Origin: Deinococcus planocerae
GTDB taxonomy: Bacteria > Deinococcota > Deinococci > Deinococcales > Deinococcaceae
Assembly (NCBI RefSeq): GCF_002869765.1
Contig: NZ_PNOR01000002.1
Location: 62,001 to 126,000, forward strand
Length of the DNA stretch: 64,000 bases
Direction of reading: 5' to 3'
This document shows positions 7,783 through 20,243 of the stretch, in pieces. Both the position numbers and the translations under genes were made by a program. The stretch's first letter is position 1; every line of letters begins with the position of its first letter. Under the pieces are notes generated by a model, which was not told the DNA's origin, searched no databases, and saw only the letters and a program-made list of their open reading frames with translations.

Positions 7783-9041
7783 GCTCCGCCCGCCCGGCCA
7801 CCGCTCCGCCGGACCCCGCTCAGCACCAGGCGACTCGCGGGACGCGCCGGGTAGCGCGTGAGGCTCACCCGCAGGTCCTGCGGCGGCACCGTGTAGGTCA
7901 GCTCCTCGGTCAGGAAGCGCAGCGCCCCCTGCATCAACTCGATGGTGATCCACTCACCCGCGCAGCGGTGCCCCTGGGCGTGGTCCCCACCGCCCTGCGG
8001 GATGAAGTTGTACGCGCTGCCGTTCCAGTCCCGGAAGCGCCCCGGGCGGAACCGCTCGGGGTCCCCCCACAGCCGCCGGTCGTGGTTGGTGCCGTACAGG
8101 TCGAGCAGGGCCCGCCGTCCCCGCTTGAAGGGCTGCCCCCGCCACTCGAAGTCCCGCCGGACCTTGGCCACCGCAAAGGGGAAGAAGGGATAAAACCGCC
8201 GCACTTCCTGCACGAAGTGCTCCCCGGCCCCCTGGCCGCTGAGCAGGTCGCGCCTGGCCTCCGGGGACTCGTGCAGCGCCAGGGCGGTGAAGGTGACGTA
8301 CAAGGCGACCGCCACCGTGGGTCGCAGGACATTCAGCACCTCCACGGCGGCGGTGTGCTCGTCCAGCAGCTCTCCCGCCGGGTCCCGGTGCAGCGCGATC
8401 ACACGCAGGGCACTCGCCTTGTCCGGGTCGAGGTCACCCGCGCGCACCTGACGGATCAGGCCTCCGGCCCAGCGTTCCGCCCGCGCCCGCCCCAGGCGGC
8501 CGCGCCAGTGCCGGGGTCCCACCGCGCCCGCGCTATCGATCATGGCCGCGAAGTCCGCCGTGCGCAGGGGCACCTCCGCCGGCGTGAGCGGCACGCCCGC
8601 CCAGCGGCACACGGCGCGGCAGAGCAGTTCCTGCACCTCGTCCAGCAGCACCACCCGGTCCTGCATCTCCCACTTCACGGCGGCCGCGTGCCACTGCGCG
8701 GTGGTCAGCCTCGCCAGGTCGCGCAACCTGTCCGGGGTCATCAGGGACATGAACATCCCCTTGCGCGCCCGGTGGGCCTCGCCGTCCAGGCCCTGCACGC
8801 CGCCCTGCCCGAAGAGGGTCTTCTGTGCCCGGGGCGGGGCGGCCCCGCGCCGCTCGAAGCGCTCCGGGTCGTAGAACACCCGGGCGGCCTCCTCGCCGTG
8901 CAGGCACAGGACGGGCAGCCCCAGCAGGCGGGTCTCGAAGACGTCGGTGTGATCTCGCTCGCTGCGGTGGAGGAGAAACGCGTACCCCTCGCGCAGCAGG
9001 GCCAAGGTGCTGTCTGTGGGATGGCTTCTGGCCGCGGACAT
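7779..9041 (-). CDS. CYP152-type cytochrome P450 (fatty-acid peroxygenase)
   Basis: A 420-residue haem-thiolate protein. The I-helix has LNVLRPTVAVA, where the Arg-Pro pair replaces the usual acid-Thr pair. This is diagnostic of the CYP152 group, which uses H2O2 to hydroxylate or decarboxylate fatty acids and binds the substrate carboxylate with that arginine. Other matches are FYPFFPF and the haem-cysteine loop QGGGDHAQGHRCAGEW. No redox partner would be needed. It is the fifth gene of the grx-cadC-uppP-lspA-P450-methyltransferase run, 40 bases after lspA. Whether it hydroxylates or decarboxylates cannot be read here. Confidence 0.88.
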   Translation of the reverse strand: MSAARSHPTDSTLALLREGYAFLLHRSERDHTDVFETRLLGLPVLCLHGEEAARVFYDPERFERRGAAPPRAQKTLFGQGGVQGLDGEAHRARKGMFMSLMTPDRLRDLARLTTAQWHAAAVKWEMQDRVVLLDEVQELLCRAVCRWAGVPLTPAEVPLRTADFAAMIDSAGAVGPRHWRGRLGRARAERWAGGLIRQVRAGDLDPDKASALRVIALHRDPAGELLDEHTAAVEVLNVLRPTVAVALYVTFTALALHESPEARRDLLSGQGAGEHFVQEVRRFYPFFPFAVAKVRRDFEWRGQPFKRGRRALLDLYGTNHDRRLWGDPERFRPGRFRDWNGSAYNFIPQGGGDHAQGHRCAGEWITIELMQGALRFLTEELTYTVPPQDLRVSLTRYPARPASRLVLSGVRRSGGRAGGA

Positions 9042-9081
9042 GGTGGGACCTCCTGGCGGTGAGGAACGGTGGGCCTGAACC

Positions 9082-9603
9082 TCAGGCCGTGGACGAGGAC
9101 TGGGCCGGGGAGCGCATGCTTCGCAGCAGCAGCAACAGCACGCCGCTCACCACCCAGACGTCGGCGAGGTTGAAGACTGGAAAGTCACCCTGCCCGAGCA
9201 CGCGGGTCACCGTCGAGAGGGTGTGCGACGACAGCGTGTCCACGACCTTGCCCAGCCGCCACCCGTCGAGCGAGTTGCTGAGCGCCCCCCCGGCAATCAG
9301 GGTCAGGGCCACACCCGTCAGGGGCGGAACGGTGCGGCGGGCGAGGTACACGAGCAGGCCTACGCCCACCACCAGGCGCAGTGCGGCGAGCGGGAGCGCC
9401 GCCCCGGCGAAGAGGCTCCACGCCGCGCCCGTGTTGTAGATGAGGCCCAGGCTCAGGACGCCGGGAACCACCTCACGGAACTCGCCGAGCGTGAATTCCC
9501 GCACCGCCCACACCTTGAGCGCCTGATCGAGCAGGATGCACAGCAGGACGCCGACTAGGGAGACCGCCCGGGGAAGGGTTCCCCACGTCCGCCTCAGCGC
9601 CAC
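9082..9603 (-). CDS. lspA: Lipoprotein signal peptidase (signal peptidase II), copy 1
   Basis: A 173-residue polytopic inner-membrane aspartyl protease that removes signal peptides from prolipoproteins. Four hydrophobic segments are visible. Family landmarks are LDQALKVW in the first helix, LIYNTGAAWS, GALSNSLDGWRLGKVVD with the first catalytic Asp region, and FPVFNLADVWV with the second. Start: GTG 9603, overlapping the last codons of uppP (stop at 9594-9596). A divergent second lspA is at 62620-63171. Extra lspA copies next to an undecaprenyl-pyrophosphate phosphatase are known from the pbr lead-resistance operon (PbrB/PbrC). Confidence 0.9.
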   Translation of the reverse strand: MALRRTWGTLPRAVSLVGVLLCILLDQALKVWAVREFTLGEFREVVPGVLSLGLIYNTGAAWSLFAGAALPLAALRLVVGVGLLVYLARRTVPPLTGVALTLIAGGALSNSLDGWRLGKVVDTLSSHTLSTVTRVLGQGDFPVFNLADVWVVSGVLLLLLRSMRSPAQSSSTA

Positions 9604-10388
9604 AGCGCCCACCCCAGGATGGCGAGGCCCGCGAGCACGCGGTACACCGCGAAGCCCCGGAAGTTGTGCCGGGAGACGTAGCGCAGCAGCCAGCTCACCG
9701 CGAGCAGCGCCGTCACAAAGGACACGACCAGCCCCACCGTGAGAGGGCCGAGTTGCGCCGCGCCCAGGGCGTCGCGTCCCTTCAGCAGGGCGTACAGCGT
9801 CGCCAGGCCCAGGGTCGGGATCGACAGGTAGAACGAGAACGCGGTCGCGGTGGGTCGGTCCAACCCGGTCAGCAGGCCCCCGATGATGCTCGACGCGCTG
9901 CGCGAGACGCCGGGCACCAGGGCGAGGCACTGGGCGCAGCCCACGACGAGGGCTTGGCGCCGACTCACCTGGGTCAGGCCCCTCGTCGTGGCCGATACAG
10001 GCCGCCCTTCGATCACCCACAACACGATCCCGCCGATGATCAGGGAGATCGCCACCGTGACCGGCGAGAAGAGGTAGCGCGTGATCAGGTCACTGAACAG
10101 GAAGCCCAGGATGGCCGCCGGGAGGAAGGCCAGGGCGATGCCCAGCCACAACCGGCGGGCGTCCTGGCTGACCGGCAGGGCGCGCGCCTGGCCGAGCAGG
10201 TCGCGCCAGTAGTACACGACGACGGCCAGCACCGCCCCGGCCTGGATGACGATCTCGAAGGTGCCGCCGGAGTCTCGGAACTTCAGCAGGTCGGCGGCGA
10301 CGATCAGGTGGCCGGTGGAGGACACCGGCAGAAACTCGGTGATGCCCTCGACGAGGCCGAGGAGGGCCGCGGAGATGGAGGTGTTCAA
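9594..10388 (-). CDS. uppP: Undecaprenyl-diphosphate phosphatase, BacA type
   Basis: A 264-residue inner-membrane enzyme that releases phosphate from undecaprenyl pyrophosphate, recycling the lipid carrier of cell-wall synthesis. The two signature motifs are present: EGITEFLPVSSTGH near residue 14 and LVPGVSRSASSIIGG in the second half. About seven or eight membrane segments; length is normal for the family. Start: TTG 10388, 54 bases after cadC. A housekeeping enzyme placed behind a CadC-type repressor and ahead of lspA suggests a role in metal tolerance, for example supplying extracytoplasmic phosphate to precipitate Pb2+, as proposed for PbrB (inference). Confidence 0.93.
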   Translation of the reverse strand: MNTSISAALLGLVEGITEFLPVSSTGHLIVAADLLKFRDSGGTFEIVIQAGAVLAVVVYYWRDLLGQARALPVSQDARRLWLGIALAFLPAAILGFLFSDLITRYLFSPVTVAISLIIGGIVLWVIEGRPVSATTRGLTQVSRRQALVVGCAQCLALVPGVSRSASSIIGGLLTGLDRPTATAFSFYLSIPTLGLATLYALLKGRDALGAAQLGPLTVGLVVSFVTALLAVSWLLRYVSRHNFRGFAVYRVLAGLAILGWALWR

Positions 10389-10442
10389 GAGCGGGGTCCT
10401 TGGGAAGCAGGGGGGGGACGGGAAACCCCGGGGGGAGCGTCC

Positions 10443-10826
10443 TCACATGGCTTTGGCGTGCTCCAGCACGTCCGCGATCAGCCGCGTGACGTGGTCGTTC
10501 GCCAGTCGGTAGTAGGCGATGCGGCCCACCTTCCGGAAGGTCACCAGGCCCAGCGCGCGCAGGTGGCGGAGCTGGTGACTCATGGTGGACTCGTTGATGC
10601 CCGCGATCACCGCCAGGTCGCACACGCACAGTTCCTCCAGCGCGAGCGCGGAGAGGATGCGCAGCCGGGTGGGGTCGGAGACCACCTTGGTCAGGGTGGT
10701 CGCGCGCTCGATGAGGGCCTCGTCCGGCAGGCCCGCCTCCACGCGGGCCACGGCCTCGGGGTGCACGCAGTGGACTTCGCAGTCGGCGGCGCGGTCGGTC
10801 TTGACGTCGGGCGTGGTGGTGGTCAT
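10443..10826 (-). CDS. CadC/SmtB-type ArsR-family metal-responsive repressor, copy 1
   Basis: A 127-residue winged-helix repressor. It has the complete thiolate site of S. aureus CadC-type sensors: N-terminal cysteines C16 and C20 (CEVHCVHPE) and C67/C69 in ELCVCDLA on the helix before the recognition helix. The recognition helix reads INESTMSHQLRHLR, followed by the wing VTFRKVGRIAYYRL. The C-terminal helix NDHVTRLIADVLEH keeps the Asp/His ligands of the second (Zn-type) site. Cd2+, Pb2+ and Zn2+ are therefore the likely inducers. ATG 10826 overlaps the glutaredoxin stop (ATGA). The same layout recurs in the second copy at 59578-59940. Confidence 0.92.
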   Translation of the reverse strand: MTTTTPDVKTDRAADCEVHCVHPEAVARVEAGLPDEALIERATTLTKVVSDPTRLRILSALALEELCVCDLAVIAGINESTMSHQLRHLRALGLVTFRKVGRIAYYRLANDHVTRLIADVLEHAKAM

Positions 10827-11077
10827 GCCCCATTGTCCCTCAGGGCGGCCTCCAGCAGGGGGCGCTGGTCCTCAAAGGTGCCGAAAAAGGCCTGCTCGCC
10901 GATCACGGTCACGGGAGCGACGCGGACGTTCGCCCGCGCCTGCATCTCCGCCAGCGCGGCCGGGTCCTCGCGGACGTTTTTCTCGAGGTAGATGACCCGC
11001 CGCGCCGTGAGAAAGCGCTTGACGGCCTCGCACGACGCGCAGTTGGGGACGGTGTAGACGGTGACGGGGAGTTGCAT
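10823..11077 (-). CDS. Glutaredoxin-like dithiol protein
   Basis: An 84-residue thioredoxin-fold protein with an N-terminal CxxC (VPNCASCEAVKRFL) and the cis-Pro/GxEQ block VAPVTVIGEQAFFG, as in NrdH/Grx-type redoxins. It is the first gene of the operon, 54 bases downstream of metal box 4. Two related glutaredoxins also head metal operons in this window (56196-56450 and the partial gene at 63896). Likely cytosolic thiol repair or metal buffering during thiophilic-metal stress; the electron donor is unknown. Confidence 0.88.
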   Translation of the reverse strand: MQLPVTVYTVPNCASCEAVKRFLTARRVIYLEKNVREDPAALAEMQARANVRVAPVTVIGEQAFFGTFEDQRPLLEAALRDNGA

Positions 11078-11130
11078 AGGAACCTCGCGAGCTCGGGTGG
11101 GTCCGGGCGACCTCGACCAGCCTTAAAGAC

Positions 11131-11144
11131 TGTACAGACGTACA
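11131..11144. promoter_or_regulatory. Metal box 4, promoter of grx-cadC-uppP-lspA-P450-MT
   Basis: TGTACA-GA-CGTACA. Read leftward, the dyad runs straight into TACAGT, a TANNNT-type -10 candidate, so a bound repressor would cover the promoter. It lies 54 bases ahead of the glutaredoxin ATG, and the cadC gene is second in the operon, as expected for autoregulation. Confidence 0.7.
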
Positions 11145-11247
11145 GCTATTCTGGTCGGAAAACCAGAGGAGTGCAACTCCTGAGCGTCTGGTGCCTCCAG
11201 GGCACCGCCACCCTCCCGGCGTCAGGTCCAGCCTGGGGGGATGGACG

Positions 11248-12261
11248 TCACCGGGCCGGCCAGAACAGCACCGTGCCGTCGTGCCCTCCGGCAGAAGCGA
11301 GCACCGTGCCGTCCCGACTGAACGCCAGGCCACGCACGGCGTCCCGGTGGGCGCGCGACAGCCACCGGAGGTCGCCCGTGGCGGCCTGCCACACCCGAAC
11401 GGCGCCGTCCTCACCGCCGGCCGCCAGGGACCGGCCGTCTGGGGCGAAGGCGAGCGCCGTGACGGGCCCCAGGGCGCCGCGAAGGGTGCGGCGAGCCTCG
11501 CCGGTCGCCGTTGTCCACAGCTTCACGCTGCCGTCCGAGCTGCCCGACGCCAGCGTTCGGCCGTCCGGGCTCAGGGCCAGCGCGTTCACGTAGTCCGCGT
11601 GGCCGCGCAACACCCGGACTTCCCGGCGCGCGGCGACGTTCCACACCCGCACGGTCTTGTCGCGGCTGGCGCTCACGAGGGTCGCCCCGTCCGGGCTGAA
11701 GGTCACGGCCGTGACCACATCCGTGTGGCCCCGCAAGGTGGCGAGGAAGCGTCCGCTCGCCACGTCCCACAACTTCACGCTGTTCCCGGCCCCGGACAGG
11801 CCCGTGTTGTCCCCACCGCCCGTGGCGAGGAGGCGGCCATCCGGGCTGAAAGCCACCGAGGTGGCGGTGTACGCGCCCAGGTTCAGAACGCGCGTCTGCC
11901 GCCCCGTGGACACCTGCCACAGCCGGGCCCGGCCGTCCGCGCCCGCCGTGGCGAGCCACTGCCCGTTCGGGCTGAACGTCAACGCCGTGACCGCTGCGCC
12001 CTGGCGTACCTCCCGCGTGGGCTGGTGTTCTGAAAGGCGCCACAGCTTGATCACGCCGTCCCCGCCCCCGGTGGCGAACACCCCCCCGGCACCGAATTGA
12101 ACGGCGGTGACGTTGGGGCTGACCGCGTTCAACGTCTGTGTCGGCGTGGGCATGGCCGCGGCCTGCGTCTGCACGGTCACGCTGGGAGTGGCGGTGGTCG
12201 AAGACACCGTGGACGCACCACACAGCAGCGCGGCCAGGGTGAGGAATCGCGGGTTGGTCAT
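11248..12261 (-). CDS. Secreted WD40-repeat beta-propeller protein
   Basis: A 337-residue protein with a signal peptide (hydrophobic core LTLAALLCGAS) followed by about seven WD40 repeats. Each repeat has the pattern 'VTALTFSPNGQWLATAGADG...LW'. Seven blades would close one propeller, probably a protein-protein interaction scaffold outside the cytoplasm. There is no catalytic motif. Start: ATG 12261 with AGGAGC upstream. It reads leftward toward the glutaredoxin operon but is separated from it by the metal-box promoter at 11131; no metal link is evident. Confidence 0.85.
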   Translation of the reverse strand: MTNPRFLTLAALLCGASTVSSTTATPSVTVQTQAAAMPTPTQTLNAVSPNVTAVQFGAGGVFATGGGDGVIKLWRLSEHQPTREVRQGAAVTALTFSPNGQWLATAGADGRARLWQVSTGRQTRVLNLGAYTATSVAFSPDGRLLATGGGDNTGLSGAGNSVKLWDVASGRFLATLRGHTDVVTAVTFSPDGATLVSASRDKTVRVWNVAARREVRVLRGHADYVNALALSPDGRTLASGSSDGSVKLWTTATGEARRTLRGALGPVTALAFAPDGRSLAAGGEDGAVRVWQAATGDLRWLSRAHRDAVRGLAFSRDGTVLASAGGHDGTVLFWPAR

Positions 12262-12372
12262 GGGTGCTCCTGGTCGAGATCGAAAAGACGACCTCCCGGG
12301 CGGGACGGGCCGCGCCGGGAGCTGAGGTGGACCCGCCGCGCTTGAGGGTGCGCCGGGCCGCTGACGCCGCGC

Positions 12373-14130
<1,758 letters not shown>

Positions 14131-14139
14131 CAGGGGTAC

Positions 14140-14998
14140 AGGTCCTTTCGTGTGGCGGGATGATCGAGGTCAGTATGGCGCGCTTCCGTCTTCGCGGGCG
14201 CGAAAGTTTCATGTCCCGCTCAGGGAGGTTGGAAGGGCCGGAGGCGGGTCCGTGATGTGGGACCAGGTGCTCTTGGTCCGGCCCCAGCGCCCTGGCCCCT
14301 CGGCCGGAGGGCGGTCACCGGTCGTGAGACGGCGCTGTTTTCTCGACGTGGACGGCTCGGTACGTCGGCAGGAAGCGCTTGACGCCCGTTCAAGACGGAT
14401 CGTCGGGCGAGGTGTGGCCCGTGACGCTCTTCATGCCGGACCTCCACACCCGCCGAGCAGCACGCCCAGGAGGCCGCTCTCGTCCCGAACGAACGCTCCG
14501 GGCCGATCAGCACCGGCCCGCTCCCGTCACGGCGGATGGTGCGCGCGACCCCCGGCACCCGGGCGAGGTGCGCCCGTCAGGCCACACCCGGCAAAGCGGG
14601 CGAAGACCACCCGCGCGATCAGAAGCGACCGGGTGAGCGGGGTGTTCGTCAACAAAGGAGTGTCGAGGCTGAAGTTGCCGTTGCCGACCGTCATCGCGAG
14701 CGTCCGGGGAGCCAGGAGACCGTTGCCCGGCCTCCCGGTGTTCAGGGCGCCGTCGTCGTCGGAGCGCCGCAACGTGAGCAAGCCCGAGAGGATGGGCAAC
14801 CGTAGCAGGAAGCCCAAATCGTGCTTCGGCACCACCAGGGTCCCCAACGTCCTGGGCGGGCTGACCGTGCTCCACCGCGCTGTGCCGGGGACGCAGACTG
14901 CCGCTGAGCGACCCCAAGTCCACCGTGAGCCACACAAGGTCGCTGATCTGGGCGGTGACGAAAGCGCGGGAACGTCGTGACGACGGGGGACGGAACGG
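14140..14998. other. Intergenic stretch without a recognisable gene
   Basis: About 860 bases. Leftward frames across 14420-14937 contain hydrophobic patches such as LGFLLRLPILSGLLTL, but no continuous family resemblance and no good start. This could be a decayed gene or chance coding. No metal box, tRNA or repeat was seen. Confidence 0.4.
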
Positions 14999-16423
14999 TC
15001 AAGCCCGTTCCTGCCGCCGGTTCACGATGTGGATGGCCTGGCCGTGCGCGTTCATGGCCGCCTCCATCAGGCTCTCCGGCAGGGTGGGGTGCGGGTGGAT
15101 GGTGAGTGCGAGGTCCTCGGCCCGACCCACCAACTCGATGGCCGCCGTCGCCTCGCTGATCAGGTCGCTCGCATCCGGCCCGACGATGCTGACGCCCAGC
15201 AGGTGGTCCGTCGTCGCGTCGGCGATCACCTTGACGAAGCCCTCCGTCTCCCCGAGGGCCATCGCCCGCCCCGACGCGCTGAAGGGAAACTTCCCGACGC
15301 GGATGTCCAGCCCCTGCGCGCGGGCCTCGTCCTCGGTCAGGCCACTCACCGCGACCTCGGGGTCGGTGAAAAACGCGCTGGGCAGGGCGCGCCAGTCGCG
15401 CCTGCTCGGCCGCCCGGCGATCACCTCGGCGGCGATCTCGCCCTCCTTGCTGGCCTTGTGCGCCAGGTACGGTGTGCCGCTCACGTCCCCGATGGCGTAG
15501 ATGCCGGGCACATTGGTCTGCATCCGGTCGTCGGTCAGGATGTGGCCTTTCGGGCTGAGGTGCACGCCCAGTTCCTCCAGGCCGAAGCCGGCCGAGTTCG
15601 GGCGGAAGCCGACGGCCACCATCACCCGGTCCGCCTCGATCTCGCGCCGCGTGCCGCCCTGCTCGACCGTCACGACGGCGAGGTTCCCGCGCCGTTCGCA
15701 CCCCAGGGCCTTGGTGGAGGTCAGCACCTCCCCGCCGCGCCGCTTGAAGTTCGCCTCGATCAGGCGCACCGCCTCGGGGTCCACGCCCGCGAGCAGCCGG
15801 TCCGCCAGTTCCACCACCGTGACCCGGCTGCCGAGCTTCTGGTAGAGCATCCCGATCTCCATGCCGATCACGCCGCCCCCCAGGATGAACAGGTGCCCCG
15901 GTGCGGCTTGCAGTTCGACCGCTTCCCGGGCGGACAGCACGACCTCGCCGTCGTGCTCGAAACCGGGAATGCGCACGGTGCTCGCGCCGGTGGAGACGAC
16001 GATGCCCCGGCGGGCCGCGAAGGTGTCCTCGCCATCTGCGGTGGTGGCGGTGATGAGCGTGGGGCTCACGAAGCGTGCCTCGCCCATCACAACGTCCACC
16101 CCGTTGCTCTTCAGGAGGCTCGCGACGCCGCCGGTGAGCTGCTTGACCACCCCTGCCTTGAACTGCTGCATCTGCGGCACGTCCACGCGGACCTCGGGGG
16201 CGATGACGCCCATTCGGCCCGCGTGCCGAACGCTGTCCGCGAGCTTGGCGGTGGAGATCAGCGCCTTGGTGGGAATGCAGCCCCAGTTCAGGCACACCCC
16301 GCCCAGGTACTCCCGCTCCACGCACAGGGTCTTGAGGCCGAGTTGCGCGGCGCGGATGGCGGCGACGTACCCGCCGGGTCCCCCGCCGATCACGATGGCG
16401 TCGTAGGTCGTGGATAGCGTCAT
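14999..16423 (-). CDS. lpdA: Dihydrolipoamide dehydrogenase (E3-type flavoprotein)
   Basis: A 474-residue FAD/NAD-dependent disulfide oxidoreductase. The N-terminal FAD loop is VIGGGPGGYVAA, the redox-active disulfide is GGVCLNWGCIPTK, and the NAD-binding loop FILGGGVIGMEIG comes in the middle. The second FAD contact is NVPGIYAIGDV, and the C-terminal dimer-interface acid-base pair HPHPTLPE has the catalytic His-Glu. It normally regenerates lipoamide in 2-oxoacid dehydrogenase complexes. Here there are no E1/E2 genes; instead it overlaps the P450 stop by ATGA and lies behind a metal ATPase. It may serve as a general disulfide reductase, or a reductase supporting the P450 (speculative). Confidence 0.93.
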   Translation of the reverse strand: MTLSTTYDAIVIGGGPGGYVAAIRAAQLGLKTLCVEREYLGGVCLNWGCIPTKALISTAKLADSVRHAGRMGVIAPEVRVDVPQMQQFKAGVVKQLTGGVASLLKSNGVDVVMGEARFVSPTLITATTADGEDTFAARRGIVVSTGASTVRIPGFEHDGEVVLSAREAVELQAAPGHLFILGGGVIGMEIGMLYQKLGSRVTVVELADRLLAGVDPEAVRLIEANFKRRGGEVLTSTKALGCERRGNLAVVTVEQGGTRREIEADRVMVAVGFRPNSAGFGLEELGVHLSPKGHILTDDRMQTNVPGIYAIGDVSGTPYLAHKASKEGEIAAEVIAGRPSRRDWRALPSAFFTDPEVAVSGLTEDEARAQGLDIRVGKFPFSASGRAMALGETEGFVKVIADATTDHLLGVSIVGPDASDLISEATAAIELVGRAEDLALTIHPHPTLPESLMEAAMNAHGQAIHIVNRRQERA

Positions 16424-17784
16424 GGAGTTTCCTTCCTGCGGTGTAACCGCACCCGCAGCTCACCCTTGGGGCGCAAGGTCAGGGACGGTTCAGGCACGAC
16501 CTGGCCCGGGTCGAGCACTTCCAGGTGGTAGCGCTGGGTCAGCCTGGCGAGGACCAGGACCGCCTCCATCAGGGCGAAAGTGTTCCCGATGCACAGCCTT
16601 GGCCCCCCGCCGAAGGGGAAGTAGGCGTACCGTGGCAGGCCCGCCTCGAACTCCGGCGTCCAGCGCTCGGGCTGGAACGCCAGCGGCTCCGGGTAGAACG
16701 CCGCCTCGCGGTGCATCACCCACGGGCTGAGGCCCACCTCCGACCCTGCCGGGACCCGCACGTCGTCGCACACCCAATCCGCCAGGGGTTCACGGGAGAC
16801 CCACCACACCGGCGGGTACAGCCGCAGCGCCTCCTTGACGACCTGCTGGGTGTAGACGAGCCGGGGGAAGTCCGCCGCGCCTGGGGTGTGGCCTCCCAGC
16901 ACGGAGGCGAGTTCGGCGTGCAGCTTCCCTTCGACCTCGGGGTGCTCGCTCAGCAGGAAGAGCGCCCACGCCAGGGTGTTCGCGGTCGTCTCGTGGCCCG
17001 CCAGGAACAGCGTGATGAGTTCGTCGCGCAGTTGCGCGTCCGTCATGCCCGAGCCGTCCTCGTCGCGGGCGGCGAGGAACATCGACAGCAGGTCGCCGCG
17101 GTCGGCCCCCTCCGCCCGGCGTTCGGCCACCAGCGCGAGCATCAGGGCGTCGAGTTCCCGCACGGCGGCATGTAGGCGTGCTTCACCCGGCACCGGCAGC
17201 CTCACCGGCAGGCGCTCCATCAGGGCGCGCACGGCGCTCGTCATCTGCCGCCCGTACTCGTCGAGCATGGTGGTGACCGCGTGCCCGACCTGCCCCGCGC
17301 GCGGGTCGCCGTGCAGGTCCACGTCGAACACCGTCTGGGCGATAATCTCCATCGTCAGGCGTGACATGGCTTCGGTGAGATCCAGTTCCTGCCCGCCCTG
17401 CCAGCCCCAGAGCATTCGGTCGGTGAAGCGCACCATCGTCTCGCCGTACTCGGCGATGCGGGCGCGGTGGAAAGCGGGCTGGGCGAGGCGGCGCTGGCGC
17501 AACCAGAAGTTCCCCTCGCTGGTGACCAGGCCGTTGCCCAGCACCAGCCGCATGATCGGGTGGCGCTGGTAGCCCTTCTGGAAGGTGCGGCCGGTGTGGA
17601 CGAGGACTTCCTCGACGTGCTCCGGGTGGGTGACGATATAGGTGTCCCGCTCGGCCTCGACGCGGACCTTGACCCCGCAGCCGTACTCGCGGGTCACGCG
17701 CTCCAGAAAGCCCAGGGGGTCACGGCCGAAGTCGAGCAAGTTGCCGAGGACGGGCAAGGGTCGGGGACCAGCCGTAGGGCTCAT
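16420..17784 (-). CDS. Cytochrome P450 (classical monooxygenase type)
   Basis: A 454-residue P450 with all classical landmarks: the I-helix oxygen-activation motif LFLAGHETTANTL, the K-helix KEALRLYPP (ExxR), FQPERW, and the haem-cysteine loop YFPFGGGPRLCIGNTFA. It resembles the group containing CYP102-type haem domains and the carotenoid-hydroxylating P450s of Thermus/Deinococcus, but the substrate cannot be inferred. It would need an electron donor; no ferredoxin gene is adjacent. Start: ATG 17784 with AAAGGAGA just behind the ATPase stop, and the stop overlaps lpdA (ATGA). The three genes therefore form an operon controlled from box 5. Confidence 0.9.
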   Translation of the reverse strand: MSPTAGPRPLPVLGNLLDFGRDPLGFLERVTREYGCGVKVRVEAERDTYIVTHPEHVEEVLVHTGRTFQKGYQRHPIMRLVLGNGLVTSEGNFWLRQRRLAQPAFHRARIAEYGETMVRFTDRMLWGWQGGQELDLTEAMSRLTMEIIAQTVFDVDLHGDPRAGQVGHAVTTMLDEYGRQMTSAVRALMERLPVRLPVPGEARLHAAVRELDALMLALVAERRAEGADRGDLLSMFLAARDEDGSGMTDAQLRDELITLFLAGHETTANTLAWALFLLSEHPEVEGKLHAELASVLGGHTPGAADFPRLVYTQQVVKEALRLYPPVWWVSREPLADWVCDDVRVPAGSEVGLSPWVMHREAAFYPEPLAFQPERWTPEFEAGLPRYAYFPFGGGPRLCIGNTFALMEAVLVLARLTQRYHLEVLDPGQVVPEPSLTLRPKGELRVRLHRRKETP

Positions 17785-17795
17785 CTCGTCTCCTT

Positions 17796-20177
<2,382 letters not shown>

Positions 20178-20190
20178 GCCTTAAGATATC

Positions 20191-20204
20191 TGTATGGTTG
20201 TACA
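20191..20204. promoter_or_regulatory. Metal box 5 between cadA-type ATPase and lnt
   Basis: TGTATG-GT-TGTACA. This is the most symmetric copy overall: the flanks make ATATCTGTA-N6-TACAGATAT. It stands 14 bases from the ATPase ATG and 40 bases from the divergent lnt GTG, so it could control both. Leftward, TATCTT with 5 bases to the ATG fits a leaderless Deinococcus-style -10 element. Confidence 0.75.
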
Positions 20205-20243
20205 GATATCAAGCACGAGGGGACGCGTCTGAACGGCAAGGGG

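Noticed and set aside
14507..14937. Two leftward frames with hydrophobic patches after the sugar-dehydrogenase-like gene
   Set aside because: No ribosome-binding site, no family resemblance, two overlapping frames equally open; treated as unassigned.
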